From assembly GCA_017626625.1 (NCBI GenBank), contig JAGAIK010000518.1, positions 1 through 10,506 on the forward strand: a stretch of 10,506 nucleotides of DNA. Reading direction: 5' to 3'. Every line of letters starts with the position of its first letter. Position 1 is the first letter of the stretch. The notes below the pieces were generated by a model that was not told the origin of the DNA, searched no databases, and saw nothing but the letters and a program-made list of their open reading frames with translations. Position numbers and translations under genes: made by a program. Below are positions 4,882 to 10,506 of this stretch, in pieces. Source of the DNA: Roseburia sp. Its GTDB lineage: Bacteria; Bacillota; Clostridia; Lachnospirales; Lachnospiraceae.

Positions 4882-5973
4882 TTATTTACATACAAAGGCA
4901 ATGGCTTCTAAAATCTGTTCATCGGATAAATCCCGGTAAATATAAGCATTTCCGATTTCTTTCAGCAGGATAAATTTTACTTTATTTCCCACCATTTTTT
5001 TATCCGATTTGGTTGCCGCCAATACTGCCTCCGGGGCGAAGCCCGTTACTTCCGTGGCGAAGCCAAAGTCATGCAGGGTGTCTTCGATTGTCCGAAAAGC
5101 TTCTTCACTGATATTTCCCATTTTCATGGAAAGATAAGAGGCAGCCACCATGCCAAGACCCACGCATTCCCCGTGGTACAGCTTAAAATCGGACAGTTTT
5201 TCAATGGCATGTCCGATGGTATGACCGAAATTTAAAAGCGCCCTCTCTCCTTTTTCCTTCGGGTCACGCTCCACCACTTCCCGCTTGATGTTGCAACTGC
5301 GGAAAATCATTTCTTCCAAAGCCTCTGTCTGCAAATCCCGGATTTCTGCTTCGTGTTCTTTGATCCAGTAAAAATAAGAGCTGTCCTTAATCAGTCCGTG
5401 CTTTAAAATTTCACCCATTCCGGAAACAATTTGTTTTTCCGGCAGGGAGGATAAGGTGCCAAGGTTCATATAGACCAGTTTGGGCTGATAAAAAGCTCCC
5501 ACCATATTTTTATACTGCATGAAATCCACGCCTGTTTTCCCGCCGATACTGCTGTCCACCTGGGAAAGCAGGGTGGTGGGCACCTGGATAAAATCGATAC
5601 CACGCAGATAAGTTGCCGCGGTAAAGCCTGTCAAATCACCCACGACGCCTCCGCCTAACGCCACTAATAAATCCTGGCGGTCAAAATGGCTGCGAATCAG
5701 GGTTTCATAGAGCTCATTTACGGTAGCTACGTTTTTATTCTGTTCTCCCGCCGCAAACGTATGGAGAAAAAGGTTGGGATAGTCTGCCTTCAGTATTTCG
5801 GAAACCTCCTGCGCATAAAGCGGCGCAACATTGGAGTCGGTAACGATACAGATTTTCCGCTCCGGGGAATAGCCCAGTTTTTTCAGCTCATCGCTAAGCC
5901 CTCTAAAGCTGTCGGTAAGTTCAATATGATAAATAACTTCTGTTCCATTGGTAACTGGAATACTTTTTGCCAT
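4882..5973 (-). CDS. aroB: 3-dehydroquinate synthase
   Basis: Second step of the shikimate pathway: converts 3-deoxy-D-arabino-heptulosonate 7-phosphate to 3-dehydroquinate, using NAD+ and a divalent metal, in the cytoplasm. The 363-residue length is normal. The nucleotide-binding block GGGVVGDL (107-114) is followed by PTTLLSQVDSSIGGKTGVD (132-150), and the metal ligands are Glu188 (MGEI), His251 (FGHTIGHA) and His267 (YHGE), with the family's spacing between the two histidines. AGGAG about 6-7 nt before the ATG at 5971-5973 supports the start. It sits between ylmH and lspA on the same strand. The 132-bp gap before it contains a tandem palindromic repeat, so an internal regulatory point in the operon is possible. 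No other shikimate gene is in the window. Confidence 0.97.
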   Translation of the reverse strand: MAKSIPVTNGTEVIYHIELTDSFRGLSDELKKLGYSPERKICIVTDSNVAPLYAQEVSEILKADYPNLFLHTFAAGEQNKNVATVNELYETLIRSHFDRQDLLVALGGGVVGDLTGFTAATYLRGIDFIQVPTTLLSQVDSSIGGKTGVDFMQYKNMVGAFYQPKLVYMNLGTLSSLPEKQIVSGMGEILKHGLIKDSSYFYWIKEHEAEIRDLQTEALEEMIFRSCNIKREVVERDPKEKGERALLNFGHTIGHAIEKLSDFKLYHGECVGLGMVAASYLSMKMGNISEEAFRTIEDTLHDFGFATEVTGFAPEAVLAATKSDKKMVGNKVKFILLKEIGNAYIYRDLSDEQILEAIAFVCK

Positions 5974-6040
5974 GGTAATCTCCTTCTGACCACAAAATAC
6001 AGGCTGCGGTCATACAATTTTTATAATTGCGCATCTAAAT

Positions 6041-6112
6041 CTCAGGTCTGGATTTTTCAAGCCTGGGTTTTAGTTTCTCAGGTCTGAATTTTTCAAGCCT
6101 GGGTTCTAATTT
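6041..6112. repeat. Two tandem 36-bp repeats, each an imperfect palindrome
   Basis: Positions 6041-6076 and 6077-6112 are adjacent 36-bp copies with three mismatches (33/36). Each contains CAGGTCTG(A/G)A, TTT and TTCAAGCCTG, whose arms are complementary at eight of ten positions (seven in the first copy). The right copy overlaps the last codons and TAG of ylmH (6106-6108), and both lie in the gap before aroB. They could be paired operator sites, hairpins that stabilise or process the mRNA between ylmH and aroB, or a simple duplication of the ylmH end. There is no T-run, so they are not intrinsic terminators. Confidence 0.85.
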
Positions 6113-6939
6113 TGGTAGAGCTGGTATTTGATTTTCAGCCGCCCCTTATTGGTGGCGCCATAGTCCGACTGGTAGATAAACCTGCCAAAGCCCCGCACGG
6201 AGACAATATCGTCCTTTTGGCAGCTATAGGTGGGATTCTGGATGGTTTTTCCATTGACAAACACCTTTTCTTGCCGGAGCAGCTCTAACGCCTGGCTGCG
6301 GGAAAGCTTGTGGACGCAGGCAATGACGGCGTCTAAGCGGTTTGAGGTGATAATCCCCTCCTTTTCCATCAGATTCTGCTGTACTGTAATCTCGTCACAG
6401 GAAACGGCGGAGAGCTTCACTAAGGTATGGCGCACCTTTTCCAGATTTTCCATAAAATAAGGTGCCATGCTTTTCTCACAGAGAATATAGGCGCAGTCCT
6501 CCCCCATGAGAATATCGCCGATTTTGCTTCGCTCTACCCCTAGATTCATAATAGAGCCAAGTAAATCCCGGTGTCCTAATTTTTCCGCAAATTTCGGATA
6601 GGCGGGCATAACCTTAAGCGCTGTGATGGGATATTCCAAACCCGAAGGTGGTACGCCCTTTCTGCCGTCATCAAAGTCCTCCGGGGTGTCAGAAAAGCCA
6701 TAATCTTCTTCATAACTTCTGCGTAAACAAAAAGCATCAGGAAGAAAGGCAACCATCTGACGCTCTGCATAAGGGATTCCACCAAAGCTTTCACTGCGGC
6801 ACGCAAAGAGGTTCTCGCACTGGTGGTAAATATTCAGTTCATTCAAATTAAGGAAATCGCTGAATAACACGATTCCCTTTCTGTCTGCCTGTCTGGATAA
6901 ATCCAGTAATCTTTTTTTACAAAGTTCCTGTTCGTTCAT
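6106..6939 (-). CDS. ylmH: YlmH family RNA-binding protein (S4 domain)
   Basis: 277 residues. YlmH is an S4-domain protein encoded in the sepF/ylm division cluster of Gram-positive bacteria and linked in B. subtilis to ribosome-associated quality control and cell division. The S4 domain lies near residues 199-250 (NRLDAVIACVHKLSRSQALE, then VFVNGK and DDIVSVRGFG). The N-terminal region contains FGGIPYAERQMVAFLP (52-67), typical of the family, and GHRDLLGSIMNLGVERSKIGDI (122-143). The ATG at 6937-6939 was chosen because it follows the sepF TAA by a single base (TAATATG), indicating translational coupling by reinitiation. A TTG at 6979-6981 would overlap sepF and has no good binding site. The final codons overlap one unit of a tandem palindromic repeat. 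Confidence 0.9.
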   Translation of the reverse strand: MNEQELCKKRLLDLSRQADRKGIVLFSDFLNLNELNIYHQCENLFACRSESFGGIPYAERQMVAFLPDAFCLRRSYEEDYGFSDTPEDFDDGRKGVPPSGLEYPITALKVMPAYPKFAEKLGHRDLLGSIMNLGVERSKIGDILMGEDCAYILCEKSMAPYFMENLEKVRHTLVKLSAVSCDEITVQQNLMEKEGIITSNRLDAVIACVHKLSRSQALELLRQEKVFVNGKTIQNPTYSCQKDDIVSVRGFGRFIYQSDYGATNKGRLKIKYQLYQN

Positions 6940-6940
6940 A

Positions 6941-7453
6941 TTAAAAGTCTGTCTGGATGCCTCTCGTTTCAAATGTATCAATTAAGCTTAAAAAATCGCC
7001 GGAAATATCCACAGATGCCGGTGTGATAATAAATATGTAGTTAGATATCTTCTGCAGATTTCCGCTGATGGCAAAGCAGGAACCGGAGGTAAAGTCAATG
7101 ATACGCTGTGCAATCTCCACGTCCAGCCCTTCCACATTCAAAACCACGGTGCGGTTGTTTAACAGCGTCTCGGTAATCTCTCTGGCGTCCTCCACGGAAG
7201 TGGGTTTGATAACACAGACCTCCATACCGGCGCTGCTGGGTTTCTTTGCGGGACGAATCGGTGTCACTTTCGGTGTGGACTTTATCGGTTTTTCCTCTTC
7301 GTAATCCTCTTTTTTCTCTTTGCGGAAGGAGGATTTTTTTACCGGTTCCTCCTCCACATAATCGTCTTCATAGTCGTAATCTTCGTTATAAAAATCATCG
7401 TCATCATCCGGATTCAGACGCATTACATTTAAAAATTTATCAAGAACTCCCAT
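6941..7453 (-). CDS. sepF: Cell division protein SepF
   Basis: Membrane anchor and organiser of FtsZ filaments at the division septum. 170 residues, normal for the family. The N-terminal MGVLDKFLNVMRLN is an amphipathic helix expected to bind the membrane. It is followed by a very acidic linker (residues 16-36, almost all Asp, Glu and Tyr), a Lys/Glu-rich linker (about 39-75) and the globular SepF domain (about 78-165: VCVIKPTSVEDAREI, then VVLNVEGLD and QRIIDFTSGSCFAISG). The ATG at 7451-7453 was chosen because AGGAG overlaps the end of yggS 8 nt upstream; the open frame continues further 5' but has no reason to start there. It lies 4 nt after yggS and 1 nt before ylmH, the conserved Gram-positive order. 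Confidence 0.96.
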   Translation of the reverse strand: MGVLDKFLNVMRLNPDDDDDFYNEDYDYEDDYVEEEPVKKSSFRKEKKEDYEEEKPIKSTPKVTPIRPAKKPSSAGMEVCVIKPTSVEDAREITETLLNNRTVVLNVEGLDVEIAQRIIDFTSGSCFAISGNLQKISNYIFIITPASVDISGDFLSLIDTFETRGIQTDF

Positions 7454-7457
7454 GTTC

Positions 7458-8153
7458 TCACTCCTGTTTATAATTTCTTTCCCCAAATATGCCTGTCCCG
7501 ACACGTACCATGGTAGCGCCCTCTTCGATGGCAACCATATAATCACCGGTCATACCCATAGACAAAATTTCCATAGATACATTATCTATGTTTTTCTTAG
7601 TTATGTCAACAGATAATTGTTTTATTTTTTGAAAATACTGTCGATTATCTTCCGGATTTTCCACATAGGGGGCAATGGTCATCAGACCCTTGATGCGGAC
7701 GTTTTCCAAATGGGAAATATCTTCCACCAGAAGAATGGCGTCCTCCTTGGAAATGCCGAATTTAGACTCTTCCTCCGCAATATTGACCTCTACCAGAATG
7801 GGGACAATGACATTTTTCTTTTTTGCCTGGATATTGATTTCCTCCGCCAGACGATAAGTGTCTACGGAATGTATCAAAGCCACCTTGCCCACAATGTATT
7901 TCACCTTATTGCGCTGCAGGTGTCCAATCATATGCCACTCAATATCTTCCGGTAACTGCTCCATTTTGTCACAAAGCTCCTGCACCTTATTTTCCCCGAA
8001 ATGGCGGATATTTTCATCGTAAATTTCCTGCAGCATGGAAACCGGTTTTGTCTTGCTGACGGCAATCAGTGTGACCTCGCTGCGCTCCCTGCCTGCTTTT
8101 TTGCAGGCTGCCTCAATATTTTCTTCTACCTTTGCCAAATTGTCCTTTAACAT
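7458..8153 (-). CDS. yggS: YggS family pyridoxal 5'-phosphate homeostasis protein
   Basis: PLP-binding protein without known catalysis that buffers cellular vitamin B6 (COG0325; called ylmE in Bacillus). 231 residues, full length. The cofactor lysine is Lys34 in LIAVSKTKP (29-37). Other family blocks are RHFGENKVQEL, WHMIGHLQRNKVKYI, the ESKFGI block, GLMTIAP, and the phosphate-binding end LSMGMTGDYMVAIEEGATMVRVGTGIFGER. GGAGG lies 6 nt before the ATG at 8151-8153 and overlaps the stop codon of the preceding HlyD-like gene, so the two are translationally linked. yggS next to sepF is a conserved arrangement in Firmicutes. Confidence 0.96.
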   Translation of the reverse strand: MLKDNLAKVEENIEAACKKAGRERSEVTLIAVSKTKPVSMLQEIYDENIRHFGENKVQELCDKMEQLPEDIEWHMIGHLQRNKVKYIVGKVALIHSVDTYRLAEEINIQAKKKNVIVPILVEVNIAEEESKFGISKEDAILLVEDISHLENVRIKGLMTIAPYVENPEDNRQYFQKIKQLSVDITKKNIDNVSMEILSMGMTGDYMVAIEEGATMVRVGTGIFGERNYKQE

Positions 8154-8163
8154 GATGTTCCTC

Positions 8164-9555
8164 CTATTTAATCAATTCATTTTCATTCACTTTTGTGCTG
8201 TCTAATGCAATGTGGTCATACAGGGAGATACCGTAAGAAGTCCCGGTCTCCACAATGGAATATTCCTCACTCTGATAGAGAATATTAATCTGCTTAAAGA
8301 CGGCATAGCCTTTGTTGACATTATAAACTCCCTTTAAGGCGGCGGTATCGCTGCCAACGGTGTAAGTTTCGCTGGAATCTGACTTGATGAGCCGCTCTCC
8401 CGCCGTCACGTCTTCGCTGTCGATATAACAGTAATTTTCTGTCTCATAGTAAATGGTCGGACTGACAAATTCGGTTGCTGCCTTGCCGTTTTTATCTGTG
8501 CGCTCCACCAGCAGTCCTTCCGCGGAGGAATCGCCTCCTTTCATAAAATACTCCCGGGGAATGGTATAAAATTCTTTTTCCGTGATGGAAGAATTGGGGA
8601 TTTTTAACCCCGTTTCCTCGGACAGCAAAAGCTCTATTTCTAAAAAGCGGTCCTTAGCATAACGAACCATGGAATTGCGCAGCGTCATAATCAGATAATA
8701 AACGCCCTCCCTGTTTTCAATGATATAGGTGGCATAGGCGGTCTTGTCGTCCTTTAAAAAACGGATTTTCATGGTATCGTCGTCAAGCAGCGCGGTGGCT
8801 AAGGTCTCCTCTATGGGGACGATAATATTCCATTCTTCACTGTCAATGAGCTTGTACAACGGCTCCCCGGAATTGACGCTGGTATTCTTTTTAAAATTAT
8901 TTTTTACGTAGGATGCCTCGTCAAACATGGAGGCGTTAAAAGTTTCCGTTGTGACGCCTTCGAAACCATCGGTATAGTAGACTAAAATCCCCGGCGTATC
9001 CGAATAAATCTGGTGAAAGGAACTGGAATTTCCTGCATTGGAGGTGTAATCAGCCAGTTCATTCAGGGCGCTTAAGCTTAAGGCTTCCGTCAGAGTGGAA
9101 TTGATATCGTCCTTAAAGGTATAGACATTGTAAAAATCTTTTGTCTCATAGGCAGCCTGAAATTCGTAGATACTTTCCTCGATGGCATCTAAGCTTTCAC
9201 TGTCTAAATTGGAGCTGTCCTTATTGGCTTCGTTAATCAGCTTGGAAACGTCGCCGTTTTCGTCCACGGAGCACACCAGACTGCCGTAGCCTACACGGGA
9301 AGCCTCTTTTACGTAGTAGTTGAGGGAACCGGTATAGGAGGACGTTACAATCTGCTCGTCCCGCAGCACCAGACCGCGGTATACGTTATTTGCCGCCATG
9401 GTTCCCTGCTCCACCTCATAGATGGAAATATGCGTAGTCGTCATGTAAGAAAAAATATTAAAAATCAGATAAATAAAAATAATGACAAAAATGACGACGC
9501 CTATATTCAGATTGAAGGGTTTCCGGTACTTTACTACCTTTTTATTTTTACTCAA
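8164..9555 (-). CDS. Membrane-anchored HlyD-like (adaptor-type) protein heading the division operon
   Basis: About 463 residues. A basic N-terminus (KNKKVVKYRKPF) precedes one strong transmembrane segment (about residues 17-36: IGVVIFVIIFIYLIFNIFS), then a long extracytoplasmic part. NVYRGLVLRDEQIVTSSYTGSLNYYVKEASRVGYGSLV resembles the first half of a biotinyl-lipoyl (barrel-sandwich) motif of HlyD/membrane-fusion proteins. A middle region (about 100-190) is helical and rich in Ser, Asp and Glu. In Clostridia such genes are usually annotated as HlyD family adaptors, but no ABC transporter or outer partner is nearby, so an export role is not supported. Its place directly before yggS-sepF-ylmH suggests an envelope or division role (inference). 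TTG at 9553-9555 is preferred because AGAGGTG lies 9 nt upstream; a GTG at 9565-9567 overlaps that binding site. Confidence 0.75.
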   Translation of the reverse strand: MSKNKKVVKYRKPFNLNIGVVIFVIIFIYLIFNIFSYMTTTHISIYEVEQGTMAANNVYRGLVLRDEQIVTSSYTGSLNYYVKEASRVGYGSLVCSVDENGDVSKLINEANKDSSNLDSESLDAIEESIYEFQAAYETKDFYNVYTFKDDINSTLTEALSLSALNELADYTSNAGNSSSFHQIYSDTPGILVYYTDGFEGVTTETFNASMFDEASYVKNNFKKNTSVNSGEPLYKLIDSEEWNIIVPIEETLATALLDDDTMKIRFLKDDKTAYATYIIENREGVYYLIMTLRNSMVRYAKDRFLEIELLLSEETGLKIPNSSITEKEFYTIPREYFMKGGDSSAEGLLVERTDKNGKAATEFVSPTIYYETENYCYIDSEDVTAGERLIKSDSSETYTVGSDTAALKGVYNVNKGYAVFKQINILYQSEEYSIVETGTSYGISLYDHIALDSTKVNENELIK

Positions 9556-9590
9556 AAATCTGTTCACCTCTTTAAAAATTCAACATACCT

Positions 9591-9619
9591 ATTTTAACAT
9601 TTTATCTGCCAGAACACAA
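9591..9619 (-). promoter_or_regulatory. Promoter of the HlyD-like/yggS/sepF/ylmH/aroB/lspA/rluD operon
   Basis: On the - strand an extended -10 (TGTTAAAAT, -10 hexamer at 9596-9591) has a TTG-beginning -35 (TTGTGT, 9619-9614) 17 bp upstream. It lies about 25 bp before the ribosome binding site of the first operon gene. The -35 is poor, but the extended TG motif can compensate. No other good promoter was seen between the HlyD-like gene and yggS. Confidence 0.5.
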
Positions 9620-9630
9620 CGTTTCCATAG

Positions 9631-9659
9631 GAGACATCCAAAAAAGTTTCATGTATAAA
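9631..9659 (+). promoter_or_regulatory. Candidate promoter of the DUF378 gene
   Basis: GAGACA (9631-9636) and TATAAA (9654-9659) are spaced 17 bp apart on the + strand, back to back with the divergent operon promoter. Just around and after it is a 6-bp dyad, GTTTCA (9646-9651) and TGAAAC (9670-9675), that could be an operator. A second possible -10, CATAAT at 9675-9680, has no matching -35. The assignment is tentative. Confidence 0.35.
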
Positions 9660-9700
9660 AAATCTTGTTTGAAACATAATAGTCAAAAAGGAGGTCAACA

Positions 9701-9910
9701 ATGAATACAAATTGGTTGGATTACACGTTATTAACATTAGTCATTATCGGAGCTGTCAACTGGGGCTTAATCGGCTTTTTCAGATTTGACCTGGTGGCAT
9801 TTCTCTTTGGAGACATGTCCTGGCTCTCACGTATTGTTTACGCCGTCGTAGGAATTGGAGGACTTTATTTAATCAGCCTTTTTGGACGAATCCGTTCTAT
9901 GGCAAGCTAA
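9701..9910 (+). CDS. DUF378 family small membrane protein
   Basis: 69 residues with the DUF378 signature: LDYTLLTLVIIGAVNWGLIGFFRFDLVAFLFG (residues 6-37) followed by a second hydrophobic helix RIVYAVVGIGGLYLISLFG (44-62). Two membrane helices with the conserved Asn-Trp-Gly and Phe-Asp-Leu-Val elements are the family hallmark; the function of the family is unknown. AAGGAGGT 6 nt before the ATG is an excellent ribosome binding site. The gene is monocistronic and divergent from the large operon. It ends at a TAA followed by a structured gap and a strong terminator about 100 bp downstream. Confidence 0.92.
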   Translation: MNTNWLDYTLLTLVIIGAVNWGLIGFFRFDLVAFLFGDMSWLSRIVYAVVGIGGLYLISLFGRIRSMAS

Positions 9911-9924
9911 AGCTTTGTTTTTAT

Positions 9925-9996
9925 CGGACAGGAAAGCTTTTCTCCTGCCCGCCGTGCGGCCCGTGCGCCACTTTTAGCGGCATACTGCTGCACGGG
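9925..9996. repeat. Two hairpins in the gap after the DUF378 gene
   Basis: CGGACAGGA (9925-9933) pairs with TCCTGCCCG (9943-9951) with one mismatch, and CCCGTGC (9960-9966) pairs perfectly with GCACGGG (9990-9996). The segment is much richer in G and C than its surroundings, and GCCGTGCGG-type motifs allow alternative pairings. Neither stem is followed by a T-run on either strand, so these are not terminators by themselves. They may be a structured 3' untranslated region of the DUF378 transcript or an intergenic repeat unit. Confidence 0.45.
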
Positions 9997-10009
9997 TTTG
10001 TGCATAAAA

Positions 10010-10078
10010 AGTGCGGTACGCAGGAAAGACTGTAAGAATTTCTACAATTTTTCCTGTGTACCGCACTGAATTATTTTT
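10010..10078. terminator. Long bidirectional intrinsic terminator
   Basis: AGTGCGGTACGCAGGAAA (10010-10027) pairs with TTTCCTGTGTACCGCACT (10050-10067), 18 bp with only one G-U pair, around a 22-nt loop. On the + strand it is followed by GAATTATTTTTT; on the - strand by TTTTT directly after the stem. It therefore can end both the + strand DUF378 transcript and the - strand P-loop gene that stops at 10085. Confidence 0.9.
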
Positions 10079-10084
10079 TAATTG

Positions 10085-10506
10085 TTATAAGGAAATGACG
10101 ATTTTCGCTTTTGCCAAATCGGTAAGCTCCGCTTCATTTTTAGAAACGCTCAATACAAATTTTACATTGAATTTCTCGCTAATCATATCCAGTTTCTGAA
10201 TTGCGTGATTTAATTCCTCATCGGAACCGATGGATGCAATCGTAAGGAAACTGTCTAAATACATCTCTTCCAGGTCATTGTCCTGTGAAACGATGCCGCA
10301 GATAAAACCAAGGAATTCGTCACAGTCATCAATGAGATAATCCATTACATTGATTAATCTGACTCTGTTGTTCAGCTCATACATATGTTTCTGACTCTTA
10401 TCAAGATAAACGATATTGCCGGATATGGATGCAACGGATTCATTTACCTTTCCTAACAATTCTTTGGTCTTTCCTTTTCCTTTTTCACCTGAAATAATCT
10501 CTATCA
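10085..10506 (-). CDS. Small P-loop NTPase-like protein (start codon cut by the window edge)
   Basis: About 140 residues are visible. Reading back from the edge, the frame begins TG-ATA-GAG, so the lost base is very probably the A of an ATG and the gene is otherwise complete. The N-terminus reads IEIISGEKGKGKTKELLGKV, with a classical Walker A loop (GEKGKGKT). NIVYLDK, about 20 residues later, may form the next strand, and VKFVLSVS near the C-terminus is another probable core strand. An acidic region (LIDDCDEFLGF and DNDLEEMYLD) lies between. The size is small for a whole ATPase, so it may be a single-domain nucleotide-binding protein. The specific function and family are not recognised. Its stop codon lies just before the shared terminator. 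Confidence 0.75.
   Translation of the reverse strand, partial: IEIISGEKGKGKTKELLGKVNESVASISGNIVYLDKSQKHMYELNNRVRLINVMDYLIDDCDEFLGFICGIVSQDNDLEEMYLDSFLTIASIGSDEELNHAIQKLDMISEKFNVKFVLSVSKNEAELTDLAKAKIVISL

Noticed and set aside
6576..6851. Frames on both strands inside ylmH and a 133-codon + strand frame at 5686-6087
   Set aside because: They lie within or opposite ylmH and aroB and show no domain; shadows of real genes.
7454..7546. A longer SepF with about 31 extra N-terminal residues
   Set aside because: The extension overlaps yggS and would bury the conserved membrane-targeting helix that must be N-terminal; the start at 7453 has a good ribosome binding site.
9925..9951. Hairpin after the DUF378 gene as its terminator
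   Set aside because: No T-run follows on either strand; the strong stem with T-runs on both sides at 10010-10078 is a far better terminator.
1..10506. tRNA, rRNA, CRISPR array, insertion sequence or transposase
   Set aside because: Looked for on both strands; no cloverleaf-like segment, regular spacer array or transposase-like frame was seen.

Overview
The window looks like chromosome of a low-GC Gram-positive anaerobe (Firmicutes/Clostridia, most likely Lachnospiraceae). The reasons are strong GGAGG-type ribosome binding sites, a sepF/ylmH/yggS cell-division cluster (sepF and ylmH are Gram-positive markers), a DUF378 membrane protein, and a Cytidylate_kin2-type kinase. The family assignment is inference from gene content; no rRNA or tRNA gene is present to test it.

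Left part (1 to about 2315): one end of a mobile element. Three small + strand genes (one cut by the left edge; two encode short membrane proteins) converge on a - strand gene for a CRESS-type replication initiator: an HUH endonuclease domain followed by a superfamily 3 helicase domain, the architecture of circovirus, geminivirus and bacterial pCRESS-plasmid Reps. Upstream of rep, inside the 3' end of a small hypothetical gene, is a hairpin with a 10-bp stem and 10-nt loop. On the rep-sense strand the loop reads TAGTATTAC, matching the circovirus origin nonanucleotide pattern NANTATTAC. A 21-bp direct repeat (20/21) flanks it and may be the Rep-binding iteron. Rep, origin and iterons together form a nearly complete rolling-circle replicon resident in, or at the edge of, a bacterial chromosome. 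A 458-bp gene-free stretch (1913-2370) follows, rich in inverted repeats including a nested palindrome of about 130 bp at 2184-2315. It probably holds the element-chromosome boundary, but no attachment site could be proven.

Right part (2371-10506): ordinary chromosome, mostly on the - strand. A monocistronic cytidylate-kinase-like gene has its own promoter and terminator. Upstream of it (transcribed first) is a seven-gene run reading, in transcription order, HlyD-like membrane-anchored protein, yggS, sepF, ylmH, aroB, lspA, rluD. The first four are tightly packed (1-10 nt gaps, ribosome binding sites overlapping preceding stops). These genes link PLP homeostasis, Z-ring anchoring, an S4 RNA-binding protein, the shikimate pathway, lipoprotein maturation and rRNA pseudouridylation. 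Short duplications follow the 3' ends of two operon genes (a 56-bp repeat of the lspA tail and a 36-bp tandem palindromic repeat at the ylmH/aroB junction). Divergent from the operon is a DUF378 gene on the + strand. A long bidirectional terminator separates it from a - strand P-loop protein gene that is complete except for, apparently, the first base of its start codon at the right edge.

The most noteworthy content is the CRESS-like Rep with its circovirus-type origin, and the unexplained nested palindrome beside it.
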